64,000 bases of DNA from Paenibacillus glacialis (GTDB taxonomy: Bacteria; Bacillota; Bacilli; Paenibacillales; Paenibacillaceae): positions 17,661 to 81,660 of the forward strand of contig NZ_LVJH01000043.1 of assembly GCF_001637205.1 (NCBI RefSeq), given 5' to 3'. Below are positions 41,934-50,608 of the stretch, piece after piece. A program made the position numbers and the translations under genes. The notes beneath the pieces were generated by a model. It saw nothing but the letters and a program-made list of their open reading frames with translations, had not been told where the DNA came from and searched no databases. Position 1 is the stretch's first letter. Each line of letters begins with the position of its first letter.

Positions 41934-43011
41934 TCACAACCGCTCCTTTTGCTTCAATATAGGTGTTCGCGATTCGTTGTTCTCCCTCGGAATCCGTTAG
42001 GGTAACGTCTCCTTGATTGACAGCGAACAGCGTGAGATTGGCTACATCTCCAGGATGAATTCGTCCAAGCTCTGGCTTATTCAGCCATTGCGCGGCATGG
42101 ACGGTCACTGCAGCGATAACCTCTTCCAAGCTGTAACCCAAGTAAAGGAACTTCGTCAACACGCTCGACAAGCTGTACACCGGACCATTCAATCGATTAC
42201 CACGGTAAATATCGGTACTGATCGTGTTCGGTCTGATGCCCGCACGCTTCGCAGCTTCCGCAACTTTGAACGAGAAACTGGCCGTTCCATGTCCGACATC
42301 AAGATGTACACCTCGGTCAACCGCATCCAGCAATTCCTTAAGTGGTTGACCTTCCACATCAAACAAATTATTCGGCTTGCCGTTCAAATAATGAGTTATG
42401 ATATCCCGCTCTGTAAGTAAAGCCAGTACTTCCTCAATTCTTGGCGGTCCCGACCCGATATGAACCATGATCGGAAGAGACAACCTCTCTGATAGTGTTC
42501 TCGCTAGTCGAAGTGGCTCAATACCGCTGTCCTTGACGACACTCTTGCTAATACGTGCCTTCAAGCCAACTATAATATCTTGATTATCGCGGACCGCTTG
42601 TTCCGCCTTCTCAAGATCGATCCACTCCAAGCGTGATAATTCATCCACTTGTAGGAGTCCGATGTGAGAAATATTCAACATAGCAAACAAATTCGTCTTT
42701 GCCTTGATTCCACTAGCTCGCAGATCAGCTATGCGATCTGCGCCGCAACTTCCTGCATCAACGATCGTTGTTACCCCTTGCTTAACGCCAATCTCATCGA
42801 TCTCATCACCGTAAGGATCGAATTCTGGAAACGCATGTACATGCATATCAATCCATCCGCTAGAGACATATAATCCTGAACAATCAAAACCATCTTGTCC
42901 GGCTACTTCACCTGCATCCGTCACTTCAACAATCTTGTTATTCTCGATGACGATATCCACGGATTGTTCATTAACAAGCTTCGCATTTCGCAACACTAAT
43001 CTGTCAGTCAC
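41911..43011 (-). CDS. Amidohydrolase/deacetylase-family metallohydrolase
   Basis: This 366-residue amidohydrolase-superfamily TIM barrel has the metal HxH in GWIDMHVHAFPEFDP, a putative carboxylated or bridging Lys in VGLKARIS, downstream metal His in IMVHIGSGPP, and the catalytic Asp in NTISTDIYRGN. It belongs to the deacetylase group that accompanies DgaE/DgaF genes in enterococci and others, where it may hydrolyse an N-acyl amino-sugar acid before the lyase acts. The start is GTG behind GGGGGGTGAGAGTAA. First gene of the five-gene operon. Confidence 0.87.
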   Translation of the reverse strand: MTDRLVLRNAKLVNEQSVDIVIENNKIVEVTDAGEVAGQDGFDCSGLYVSSGWIDMHVHAFPEFDPYGDEIDEIGVKQGVTTIVDAGSCGADRIADLRASGIKAKTNLFAMLNISHIGLLQVDELSRLEWIDLEKAEQAVRDNQDIIVGLKARISKSVVKDSGIEPLRLARTLSERLSLPIMVHIGSGPPRIEEVLALLTERDIITHYLNGKPNNLFDVEGQPLKELLDAVDRGVHLDVGHGTASFSFKVAEAAKRAGIRPNTISTDIYRGNRLNGPVYSLSSVLTKFLYLGYSLEEVIAAVTVHAAQWLNKPELGRIHPGDVANLTLFAVNQGDVTLTDSEGEQRIANTYIEAKGAVVNGTFIKC

Positions 43012-43069
43012 TTACTCTCACCCCCCAATGGCTAACCACTACTCTACGTGTTCCTCTATCCAATCTATC

Positions 43070-43089
43070 TACTTCAAATATACGAAGTA
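43070..43089. promoter_or_regulatory. Inverted repeat TACTTC-N8-GAAGTA, candidate GntR operator
   Basis: Perfect 6-bp arms separated by 8 bp lie about 60 bp upstream of the first operon gene, downstream of the predicted promoter. It is a candidate site for the operon's own GntR/UTRA regulator; no footprint knowledge is available. Confidence 0.4.
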
Positions 43090-43137
43090 TCCATTGACTA
43101 ATGAATTCAGAATACCACAGAAGATGGGTTAAGTAAA

Positions 43138-43168
43138 TATAACGTTATAATGTTTGTAAGCGCATTTA
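43138..43168 (-). promoter_or_regulatory. Operon promoter region with cre-like site
   Basis: On the minus strand TAAATGCGCTTACA (43155-43168) matches the catabolite-response consensus at 12 of 14 positions by eye, next to the palindrome TATAACGTTATA (43138-43149), part of which could be the -10 (TATAAC). Carbon-catabolite repression of this sugar-acid operon is plausible. Confidence 0.45.
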
Positions 43169-43344
43169 CTTAATACATATAAATAAACGTCAGGTCCTGA
43201 TTCCTTCCGTTAACAATATCAGAAGAGCATATCGTATCCTTGTCTGGATACTAATTTCATTTAACGGGAAAACATCCAGTTAATTTAACCGATACTCCAT
43301 TATTATGACTTCAAACCGTAAATTAGGTGGAGAATTTCCAGGTA
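43169..43344. other. Intergenic stretch upstream of the sugar-acid operon
   Basis: No gene was seen. It holds a small hairpin GTATCC-TTGTCT-GGATAC (43234-43251) and then the 56-bp palindrome described separately. Confidence 0.4.
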
Positions 43345-43400
43345 ATAGAATTCAAATGAGTCCCTAAGGTGATCACCTTAGGGACTCATTTGAATTCTAT
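43345..43400. repeat. 56-bp perfect palindrome
   Basis: Two 28-bp arms meet with no spacer: the left arm begins ATAGAATTCAAATGAG and the centre reads CCTAAGGTGATCACCTTAGG. Every base was checked against its complement. No U-tract follows on either strand, so it is not an ordinary terminator. It lies about 80 bp after the trhO stop and about 330 bp before the sugar-acid operon. Confidence 0.9.
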
Positions 43401-43481
43401 AGAGTATCTAACTACAAGACCCTAATGAGACACGGTTGTAAGTCTATCCTCTTTGCGCTCTCAGATTATCTCACTTTACCT

Positions 43482-44357
43482 CTATAAGATCTCCTGACAT
43501 TCGCTCGAACAGAAACCCTGCATCTCCTCTTCGCAATCCTCGCAACAAATATACTTCGCATCACATTCGTTATTCGTGCAGTTAATATAATGGGCGGAAG
43601 GTTTGTGACAATGTTTACACGCAGTTATCAGCGTATCTTCATCCGTATGGTTTATGGTTACGGACATCCGCTCGTCAAACACATAACATTTACCATCGAA
43701 CAATTTCCCTTTTACTTCTGGGTCTTTACCATAGGTTACAATTCCACCATCTAGCTGATAGACATCTGTGAAACCTTGATCATAGAGTACACCCGTTAAT
43801 TTCTCACAACGGATACCACCGGTACAATAAGTCAGAATCGGTCTATTCTTAAATTCGCTTAGATTCTCATTGATCCACTCAGGAAATTCCTTGAACGTTT
43901 CGACCTCTGGTTTAATCGCATTGCGGAAATGTCCAAGATCATATTCGTAATCATTTCTTCCGTCAACAACGATGACATCCTCCCTTTGCAAATACGCAAG
44001 AAATTGTTTGGGGTCTAATCGCTTTCCACTTTTGACAGCAGGATTTATAGGATTCTTATACTCCAAAGTAACTAATTCTTTTCTATGTCTTACAAATATT
44101 TTTCTGAATGCATGATCATCTGCCGGATCTATTTTAAAAACCATATCACAATACAGTGGGTTACTAAGCATTTCTCTCATATATTCCTCTGTTTGCTCTA
44201 TGGTTCCTGATATCGTGCCGTTTATGCCTTCATCTGCGATTAATATCCTTCCCTTTACACCTAGACTCTTGCAATAGGCCAAATGATTCGCGGCTTCCTG
44301 CTCGGAATTAGTTATTTCTACGAACTTATAAAACAACAAGATTTGATACTTATCCAC
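43482..44357 (-). CDS. trhO: tRNA uridine-34 5-hydroxylase TrhO (rhodanese-like)
   Basis: This 291-residue protein is of the UPF0176/TrhO family, which hydroxylates C5 of wobble uridine in tRNAs for 5-methoxyuridine synthesis. The N-terminal ferredoxin-like domain (LLFYKFVEITNSEQEAANHL, GVKGRILIADEGINGTISG) is followed by a rhodanese domain with the active Cys in LTYCTGGIRCEKL. The C-terminal segment carries many cysteines (CKHCHKPSAHYINC, CCEDCEEEMQGFCSSEC), a zinc-ribbon-like part. The GTG at 44357 follows AAAGGTGG; an in-frame TTG six codons upstream has no ribosome site. Confidence 0.92.
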   Translation of the reverse strand: MDKYQILLFYKFVEITNSEQEAANHLAYCKSLGVKGRILIADEGINGTISGTIEQTEEYMREMLSNPLYCDMVFKIDPADDHAFRKIFVRHRKELVTLEYKNPINPAVKSGKRLDPKQFLAYLQREDVIVVDGRNDYEYDLGHFRNAIKPEVETFKEFPEWINENLSEFKNRPILTYCTGGIRCEKLTGVLYDQGFTDVYQLDGGIVTYGKDPEVKGKLFDGKCYVFDERMSVTINHTDEDTLITACKHCHKPSAHYINCTNNECDAKYICCEDCEEEMQGFCSSECQEIL

Positions 44358-44421
44358 GATATTTCCACCTTTCAATCTTAAAGTTATTTATTGCACATGT
44401 AGTTCATTTTCTTCGATTACA

Positions 44422-44457
44422 TAAAAACAGTGATATGTCATAGACATCTCACTGTTA
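44422..44457 (-). terminator. Intrinsic terminator overlapping the stop of the SufR-like gene
   Basis: AACAGTGA.ATGTC and GACAT.TCACTGTT pair around AT; the minus strand ends in T6. The first arm includes part of the TAA stop codon. Confidence 0.8.
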
Positions 44458-45102
44458 TCTTTCTTTTTTCTTTTTAATTAAATAAGTGCATCGTTGTCCG
44501 CCCTTGGCAAGACATTCGGTTCTCTCTACTTCTGCGTCGCCCAGCAACGATTCAAACAACTTCAATTCGCATCGGCAAGCATGTTGATACTTCGTTGCTA
44601 CTTGCTCGATGGGGCAATTGTGTTCTTTTAACAGAAATTCTTCATCATTGATCTTTTCCCACTCGACCATATAACCATTGTCATTCTGAATTTCCGCAAG
44701 TGCCGAGACTCGATGTTCAAGATTTTTGCCTTCCATACTTGCATCATATTTCTTAACCATTTTATTTTTACGCCCTTCAAAGAGCTGTTCAATAGCCGGT
44801 TCTCCACAACTATCAGTAAGTTCATCTAATAAATCAAGTGTTAATGTATGATATTTACGGGGGAAGAAGCCATCTGCATGTTCGGTCAAACAATACACAG
44901 CTGTAGGTCTGCCCATCGATTGTCTTATCGTCTTTGAGGAAATGAGATTATCCCTTTCTAACGATTGAATGTGACGTCTGACGGCCATAACCGTTATTCC
45001 TAATTCCTCAGTAAGATCCTTGGTACTTAAATCACCCTTCGTCTTAAGTAGCTGAAGAATGTACTCCCTCGTCGAAAGCTGTCCTTGCTCTATCGTTGTC
45101 AT
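44455..45102 (-). CDS. SufR/DeoR-like regulator with C-terminal cysteine cluster
   Basis: This 215-residue regulator has an N-terminal winged helix (about 10-80; STKDLTEELGITVMAVRRHI, then SMGRPTAVYCLTE) and a C-terminal domain with Cys at HNCPIEQ, HACRCEL, TECLAKGGQRC. The C-x12-C start of this cluster resembles the [4Fe-4S]-binding SufR repressors, but the later spacing differs. It may sense iron-sulfur status or redox state. It is upstream of trhO on the same strand but separated by a terminator. The ATG follows GGATGGTGATTATGA. Confidence 0.83.
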   Translation of the reverse strand: MTTIEQGQLSTREYILQLLKTKGDLSTKDLTEELGITVMAVRRHIQSLERDNLISSKTIRQSMGRPTAVYCLTEHADGFFPRKYHTLTLDLLDELTDSCGEPAIEQLFEGRKNKMVKKYDASMEGKNLEHRVSALAEIQNDNGYMVEWEKINDEEFLLKEHNCPIEQVATKYQHACRCELKLFESLLGDAEVERTECLAKGGQRCTYLIKKKKER

Positions 45103-45248
45103 TCATAATCACCATCCGATAAACGTCTTATTAGCATCTTTATATCCATAATGAATATTCCAATAGTACCATTTCCCCAAAAAAATGTCTCCATACTCAC
45201 TCGAAACCATCCTTCTACTCGGATATCGAATCTTCCAATAAACAACAA

Positions 45249-45290
45249 TACAAACCCGCTTCTCATACATATCGTGAGAACCGGGTTTAA
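45249..45290 (-). terminator. Candidate terminator of the RibF-like gene
   Basis: AAACCCG.TTCTCA and TGAGAA.CGGGTTT pair over 13 positions; the tail on the minus strand (TTTGTATTGTTGTTT) is a broken U-tract. It lies 25 bp after the stop. Confidence 0.65.
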
Positions 45291-45313
45291 TCTTTATCGA
45301 TTGCTATGAGATT

Positions 45314-46252
45314 TCATTCATTTTCAAAAAATATGAATGCATTACGTTCGTCAAGCTTCATTTGTTCTACCAACTTATCCAAGTTAGAGAATTTAATCTC
45401 CTCATGTAGATACTCTAGAAAAGATAGCGAAACTTTTCTAGAGTACAAATCACCAGAGAAATTTAATAAATAGGCTTCTATTAAATACGTTTCACCTTTG
45501 ACCGTAGGACGGTAACCCGCACTTATGAGTGCATTGTGACGTTCGATCCCATGATCGCTATCCGTTATCTCAGCAACGCCTACATAAACACCTGGTTTAG
45601 GAAGAACATATCGGTCTACTTTCCCTGCTAGATTAATTGTTGGGAACCCTAATGTTCTGCCTAACGCTTCACCGTGAACGACATGTCCTGTTACCACATA
45701 AGGTCGACCCAATAGGCCCTTAGCCGCTACCACCTCGCCATTCCTAATAAGCGAACGGATCGTGGTGCTACTGATATTGTTACCTTCTTCTTGCAAAAGG
45801 GGAATTACCGTAACAGGAATACCTATTTGTGCACAAAGTTTAATTAAATCGTTCGTATCTGATTCTCTTGCCTTTCCTAAGTGGAAACCTTCACCAACCA
45901 CGATTCGCTTAATGTTCAATTTGCTTAAATGATCTAATACAAATTCTTTCGCCGAAATCCGGGCATATTCTTTCGTGAATTGAATGTTGTAAAACCGCTC
46001 TACACCGTGATCCTGCAATAATGACATTTTATGATGTATTGGTGTAAGTGACTTATCATACTCTCGATCGCCCTTCAAAATCCAAGAAGGGTGATCTGAA
46101 AAACTCATTACGGCTACAATTCCCTCATTATATTCGCTTGCAGTGTTCAGAAGCTTGGAATGACCTCTATGCACACCATCAAACTTGCCTATGACTAATA
46201 CTAAAGGCGTTAAGTCATTTGGGGGTGTTGATGTAACATCAATATACTCCAC
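45314..46252 (-). CDS. RibF-type riboflavin kinase/FAD synthetase paralogue
   Basis: This 312-residue two-domain protein has an N-terminal FMN adenylyltransferase domain with VIGKFDGVHRGHSKLL and SSTTIRSLIRNG, and a C-terminal flavokinase domain from GRPYVVTGHVVHGEALGRTLGFPTINL onward. It phosphorylates riboflavin to FMN and adenylates FMN to FAD. The main ribF of Bacilli lies beside truB and rpsO, so this copy, two bases after a truncated globin gene, is probably a paralogue (compare RibR of B. subtilis). The start is GTG behind AAGAAGGGATATAAA. Confidence 0.88.
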   Translation of the reverse strand: MEYIDVTSTPPNDLTPLVLVIGKFDGVHRGHSKLLNTASEYNEGIVAVMSFSDHPSWILKGDREYDKSLTPIHHKMSLLQDHGVERFYNIQFTKEYARISAKEFVLDHLSKLNIKRIVVGEGFHLGKARESDTNDLIKLCAQIGIPVTVIPLLQEEGNNISSTTIRSLIRNGEVVAAKGLLGRPYVVTGHVVHGEALGRTLGFPTINLAGKVDRYVLPKPGVYVGVAEITDSDHGIERHNALISAGYRPTVKGETYLIEAYLLNFSGDLYSRKVSLSFLEYLHEEIKFSNLDKLVEQMKLDERNAFIFFENE

Positions 46253-46253
46253 T

Positions 46254-46631
46254 TTATATCCCTTCTTCTGCTGAATTAACGAAAAAGTATGCGGATACCT
46301 TCAATCGTTCAATGACGGCTTCTCGAAGCAGTTCAGAATCAACCGTTTCCTCGAGGGCTTGGCTCATACAAGACAACCATGCATCAGCATGGATTGGTGT
46401 GATCTTAAAAGGCATGTGACGCGCTCTCATTCTAGGGTGTCCAAATTCTGCTGTATATAGATCCGGTCCTCCAAAAAACTGACTCAAAAACATTTCTTGT
46501 TTATCCATAACAGGCGATATTTCCTTTGGAAATAGTGGCGATATTATAGGATCATTAAGCACCTTTGGATAAAAGGATTCAACTAGTTTGCGTACCCCTT
46601 GCTGTCCACCAAGTTCATTAAATAAGTTCAC
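46254..46631 (-). CDS. Truncated hemoglobin (group II, YjbI/GlbO-like)
   Basis: This 125-residue 2-on-2 globin has the N-terminal LGGQQGVRKLVESFYPKV, the FPKEISPVMDKQEMFLSQFFGG segment and the proximal His region GHPRMRARHMPFKITP. Group II globins bind O2 and NO and may help in NO or peroxide detoxification. The GTG start at 46631 follows TTTGGAGGGTATATCC; the longer TTG frame overlaps this ribosome site. The stop is 1 bp before the RibF-like GTG, so globin and flavin kinase are translationally coupled. Flavin may serve a reductase for this globin; that link is inference. Confidence 0.9.
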   Translation of the reverse strand: MNLFNELGGQQGVRKLVESFYPKVLNDPIISPLFPKEISPVMDKQEMFLSQFFGGPDLYTAEFGHPRMRARHMPFKITPIHADAWLSCMSQALEETVDSELLREAVIERLKVSAYFFVNSAEEGI

Positions 46632-46779
46632 GGATATACCCTCCAAATTTATTGAAATACGATAATATTATCGTTCATATAATCAATTACATTTGAGATG
46701 CTCTTCATAACTATATATATTCTATACATCAATGTTGAAAATGTATAGTGTTTTCCCTAAACACATTTAGTTAGCAGAA

Positions 46780-46808
46780 CAAAGGACTGCCTATTGGCAG
46801 CCCTTTTA
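46780..46808. terminator. Hairpin terminator between GNAT and globin genes
   Basis: AAAGG.CTGCC and GGCAG.CCTTTT around TATT. It is just downstream of the GNAT gene on the minus strand, though the longer T-run is on the plus strand. Confidence 0.6.
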
Positions 46809-46898
46809 GGTATTAATATTAATAGAGAACTTTACGTCTATCTGACATTCCTATCTTGGTTCTAACTTTCTCTGCCACCTATAACAATTAGATTTTTG

Positions 46899-47855
46899 TT
46901 AAATTACACGTTCTACGATAATTTCACTTTTAGTAACTTTATACCCGAGCGTCTTATACATATGAAGTGCATGCTCATTATTGGCCCGGAGTTCAAGATG
47001 CGCCTCGTTCATCTCTTTCCCTGCCAAATACTCCAATCCTCTGCTGATCAAATGCTTAGCTAATCCCTTTCTACGCCAATCAGGCAACACAAATATTTGT
47101 TCTGTAAAAGCACTTTTTCCCTCTGCATCTTTATTCTTTTCTTCATTCCAATAAAGCATAATACTACCTACCAATTGACCATGATTAAAAGCAGATAACG
47201 TTGTACCCACTGTCCACAGATCAGATAACATGAAGTGTCGCAACCCCTCTGTGTTCCATGGCTTCTTAGAAAAAGATATATTATACGCTTGGATGTACTC
47301 TTCTATTTCCTTATCCTCTTTCATTTTCCACTCAATAACTTCAATATGATCAGGCAAAGGATAGGTCTCTATGGGTTGGTCCAGACTTCTTGCCATATGA
47401 TAAATTCCTTCACTAACGATAAAACCTTGATCAAGCACATATTCTGAACTTTTTTTCTCTGAAGGGAAGAACGTAAAGCAAATTTTTGTGTTTTTATGAA
47501 GTGCTTTCTTCTTAATTTCACTCGCCCTTTTCATTACATGTTGAAACAATATTGCTCTTATTTCATTACTAACCGCAGTTAACGGATTATATTTGATTTC
47601 CACCCACAATACATTTTCCGCGCTAGTATTGTTGTTATCCGCAGTAAACACAGGATAAATAGACCCGTGTCCATCCAATACCCCATTATTATTTATAGCG
47701 CATACCACGTTATTTCCGTTATCGTATTCTGGAGAAAGGTACGCTTCACCCGGAATTACTGACGTTTCTTGAAAGACTCTATTGTAAGCTACTTGAACAT
47801 TATAGATGCTTGGGACATCTTCTGGCATAAAGTTTCGAATCGCATAATTATTCAT
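46899..47855 (-). CDS. GNAT-family N-acetyltransferase, two-domain
   Basis: This 318-residue protein has a C-terminal GNAT domain with motif A VLPDWRRKGLAKHLISRGLEYL and motif B LELRANNEHALHMYKTLGYK, plus a degenerate N-terminal GNAT-like half. Two-domain GNATs of this kind acetylate small amines or peptides; the acceptor is unknown. The ATG at 47855 follows AAAGAGGAAGTAATAGT; a longer frame to 47963 begins inside an unrelated stretch. It stands alone. Confidence 0.85.
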   Translation of the reverse strand: MNNYAIRNFMPEDVPSIYNVQVAYNRVFQETSVIPGEAYLSPEYDNGNNVVCAINNNGVLDGHGSIYPVFTADNNNTSAENVLWVEIKYNPLTAVSNEIRAILFQHVMKRASEIKKKALHKNTKICFTFFPSEKKSSEYVLDQGFIVSEGIYHMARSLDQPIETYPLPDHIEVIEWKMKEDKEIEEYIQAYNISFSKKPWNTEGLRHFMLSDLWTVGTTLSAFNHGQLVGSIMLYWNEEKNKDAEGKSAFTEQIFVLPDWRRKGLAKHLISRGLEYLAGKEMNEAHLELRANNEHALHMYKTLGYKVTKSEIIVERVI

Positions 47856-47972
47856 ACTATTACTTCCTCTTTCCTCAAATGAATTCCTTATTGAACGTTC
47901 ATAACAACCTTCATCATAAGTAAGGCATCCATTCATGAAAAGATAAAGAATAAATATAGTCATATTCTATAC

Positions 47973-48001
47973 AAAAAAACTCACATGATTACACGCGAGT
48001 C
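47973..48001 (-). terminator. Terminator of the HAD gene
   Basis: ACTC.CGTG and CATG.GAGT pair around TAA; T7 follows on the minus strand about 30 bp after the stop. Confidence 0.65.
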
Positions 48002-48029
48002 TTCGATACTATGATGTTCAGGAAAAATA

Positions 48030-48746
48030 CTAACAAACCGATGCCGATTCTTCTTTTTCTACATTTAGAATTCGATACAACTCATCAAGGTTCTGAATTT
48101 CATAGGTTGGTACAATGCCAGTGTTATTAGGTTTCAGTTCAGGGTTGAACCAACATGTATCTAGACCCGCTAGCTGTCCGCCCTTAATATCCGCGCTTAA
48201 GGAATCTCCGATAATCAATCCTTTTTCCAGAGAGAAATTAGGAATTCGCGCAAAGACATAATCGAAATATTCTTTCATCGGTTTTTGAAACCCAGTGTCC
48301 TCTGACACAAAAATATCCTTAAATAGTGGATGTAATCCTGAATCACGTAACCGTCTATCTTGCGTCTTGGAAACACCATTCGTAACAATATATAAGTCAT
48401 ATTGATGTTGTAGGTCTGTTATTAATTCAAAGGCCCCATCAAGAAGCTCATGCCCCTCTTCTAAGTAGCTGCGATACTTCTTTTCCAGTAAGACACCATC
48501 GACCTCATGAGCGTATTCCTTAAATAATATTGAAAAACGTGTATTTACTACCTCATCACGATCCATTGTCCCTTCTTCAAAAGACCGCCATAGAGCATGA
48601 TTTATTCTTTTATAATGTGCTTCCATTTCAGTGGTTAAGGGCATTTCTTGATCCTCAAAAAGCAAGCGCAATGCCAATTTCTCTGCTGCCCCAAAATTGA
48701 GCAGCGTATCATCTACATCAAATAATAACGTTTGGTATTTCCGCAA
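48030..48746 (-). CDS. HAD-family hydrolase, YjjG-type pyrimidine nucleotidase
   Basis: This ~238-residue phosphatase has HAD motif I LLFDVDDTLLNFG, motif II YIVTNGVS, motif III Lys in FQKPMKEYF, and motif IV GLIIGDSLSADIKGG. The cap insertion and overall layout fit the YjjG subgroup, which cleans up non-canonical pyrimidine nucleotides. The TTG at 48746 follows GGAG at 8 nt; an in-frame GTG at 48755 is the alternative. It is next to a YdcZ-type transporter gene on the same strand. Confidence 0.88.
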   Translation of the reverse strand: MRKYQTLLFDVDDTLLNFGAAEKLALRLLFEDQEMPLTTEMEAHYKRINHALWRSFEEGTMDRDEVVNTRFSILFKEYAHEVDGVLLEKKYRSYLEEGHELLDGAFELITDLQHQYDLYIVTNGVSKTQDRRLRDSGLHPLFKDIFVSEDTGFQKPMKEYFDYVFARIPNFSLEKGLIIGDSLSADIKGGQLAGLDTCWFNPELKPNNTGIVPTYEIQNLDELYRILNVEKEESASVC

Positions 48747-48785
48747 AATTATCACTCCATTTCCCTGAACTACTCACAACTATTT

Positions 48786-49253
48786 CTAAGTCATCTTAGG
48801 CACCTTTTCTGTCTCACGTCCACCGCCTAATTTAAATGCACAAATGCCACCAACGATAACTAGCACACCTATCAACTTCGTGAAAGAAAAAGGTACCTTT
48901 TCCAGACCCAACCACCCTAATGAGTCCCACAATAAAGCAAATCCAAGCTGTGCTGTTAGGACGATTGAGATGGCATACGTAGGACCTAGCAGCTTCATCC
49001 CCTGCACCATACAGATGACCACACCTACGCCAATCAGACCGCTGAACCAGTACCATGGCTGCATATTGTCCAGGCTGAACATATGTTTACCCTCAAAGAT
49101 AAGACCGATCAATAGTGAAGCCAGAAATCCCATACCTAAGACTAACGTCGTTGTCGCCCAAGAACCCGCGCGTTCATTCACCTTACTATTGAAAATATTT
49201 TGCACACCTACTAGCGCACCTGCGATAACTGCCAAAATCAGTCCTAGAATCAT
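48786..49253 (-). CDS. Small DMT transporter (YdcZ family), subunit 2
   Basis: This 155-residue membrane protein has five helices (half-size DMT/DUF606 type) beginning MILGLILAVIAGALVGVQNIFNS. Such proteins work as hetero- or homodimers, and their genes commonly occur in pairs beside a Crp-family regulator. Here the partner gene (51363-51788) and regulator (50609-51307) lie about 1.4-2 kb away, separated by a glycosyltransferase gene. The substrate is unknown. The ATG follows GGGAGAGTAAAGGTC. Confidence 0.85.
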   Translation of the reverse strand: MILGLILAVIAGALVGVQNIFNSKVNERAGSWATTTLVLGMGFLASLLIGLIFEGKHMFSLDNMQPWYWFSGLIGVGVVICMVQGMKLLGPTYAISIVLTAQLGFALLWDSLGWLGLEKVPFSFTKLIGVLVIVGGICAFKLGGGRETEKVPKMT

Positions 49254-49328
49254 GACCTTTACTCTCCCATATGCTAATTTTATTCGTAGATATATCTTGG
49301 TTTATTTAAATAATCGACTCACTACAAA

Positions 49329-50405
49329 TCAATACAAGTCCAATCCTTTCTTCATAAATTCTTTCCGTATAGGGATCGAAACATAAAGATGACACAGTAG
49401 CAATCTATTAAACATCGTTGGTTTAATGCGATGAGATAAGCGGCAATATTGAAGTGCAACTTTCTTATCTCGTCTGTTTAAATAACTTAGAGTATAGTAT
49501 TTTGTCCCTATGCCGCTATTTATGTTTAGAATACAATTCTTCTTATCTCTTACATGATCCGATTCCTCAACCTTACCTTTTAACAAGGTTTTAAATTTTA
49601 TCGATTTCAGTCCTGTATCCTCTATTTTCTTGAGTAACTTCTCATCCTGGTATAAAGAATCAGGGTCTAGTTCATATCTATTACAAAAGAAATAGAGACT
49701 ATCTGGCGATTCATAATAAATAAAATGAGGCTTAGTAATTAATGCAACTTTACACTTATCAAAAAAATTAATCATAAACTCCGAATCTTCCCCAACATTA
49801 TGCACTTCATTGAACAGTCCATAGATATGAATGAGTTCTTTCTTTACGACCATCGTATTGATGTGATACAAACAGATCTGATCATTTAAATATTGTTCAA
49901 ACAGTCCTTTATCAAAAATAATCGTCTCGCCATAGGCACCAAATTTATTTCTTAAGTCTTCCAAGTATTTCACTATTAAAGGGTGTTCATAATAATAAAA
50001 AGGTTCGTTATTTTGTTGTTTAATCCACCATAATGCAAAACTAATATCGACTTGCGCTTCGTTAATCGTCCGAACGCTATCCTTTAAATGGTAATTAAAC
50101 CACTCATCATCGGAATCCAGGAAGGCAATGAACTCACCTTGCGCTTTTAAAATGCCACAATTTCGTGCTCCACCCGGTCCTTGGGTTCTATCATTAACAA
50201 AATACTGAATTCTTGAATCCTGCTTCACGTAATTTGCCACGACTTGTTTCGTATTGTCCGTACTTCGATCATCAATAACGATCAATTCCCAATGACTATA
50301 TGTCTGGTTTAAAACCGATTGAATAGCTGTAGAAATTAGTGATTCTCTGTTGAATACTGGCATAACAATACTGACTACCGAATTATCATTAATATCATTC
50401 ACCAA
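49329..50405 (-). CDS. Family-2 glycosyltransferase
   Basis: This 358-residue GT-A fold enzyme transfers sugar from a nucleotide donor, typically to a wall, lipid or exopolysaccharide acceptor. The N-terminal VVSIVMPVFNRESLIS, ELIVIDDRSTDNTK, QGPGGARNCGI and metal DSDDEWF are classical. No membrane segment is apparent. The start is uncertain: TTG at 50405 or the adjacent GTG, with CTAGG close in front. The gene and its ~200-bp upstream region are markedly AT-rich compared with neighbours and interrupt a DMT/Crp gene set, which suggests insertion by transfer. Confidence 0.85.
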   Translation of the reverse strand: MVNDINDNSVVSIVMPVFNRESLISTAIQSVLNQTYSHWELIVIDDRSTDNTKQVVANYVKQDSRIQYFVNDRTQGPGGARNCGILKAQGEFIAFLDSDDEWFNYHLKDSVRTINEAQVDISFALWWIKQQNNEPFYYYEHPLIVKYLEDLRNKFGAYGETIIFDKGLFEQYLNDQICLYHINTMVVKKELIHIYGLFNEVHNVGEDSEFMINFFDKCKVALITKPHFIYYESPDSLYFFCNRYELDPDSLYQDEKLLKKIEDTGLKSIKFKTLLKGKVEESDHVRDKKNCILNINSGIGTKYYTLSYLNRRDKKVALQYCRLSHRIKPTMFNRLLLCHLYVSIPIRKEFMKKGLDLY

Positions 50406-50608
50406 CCTAGAATTTATTTTCTAAGCAATTATCTTTGCGGTAATATTAAGCCATTAATAGAGGAAAATGAAACGAGTATTAGCTTTATCACAAATGAATA
50501 ATTATATTTTTTTGTTATTGTTGTATATATTTGCAAAATATCATCGAAAATATGTTATGTCAATCATATTATGAATCTTTATTTTGTCTTCTTAACCAAT
50601 CACTAATT

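Noticed and set aside
43345..43400. 56-bp palindrome as an ordinary terminator
   Set aside because: No T-run follows on either strand and there is no loop; it was recorded as a repeat instead.
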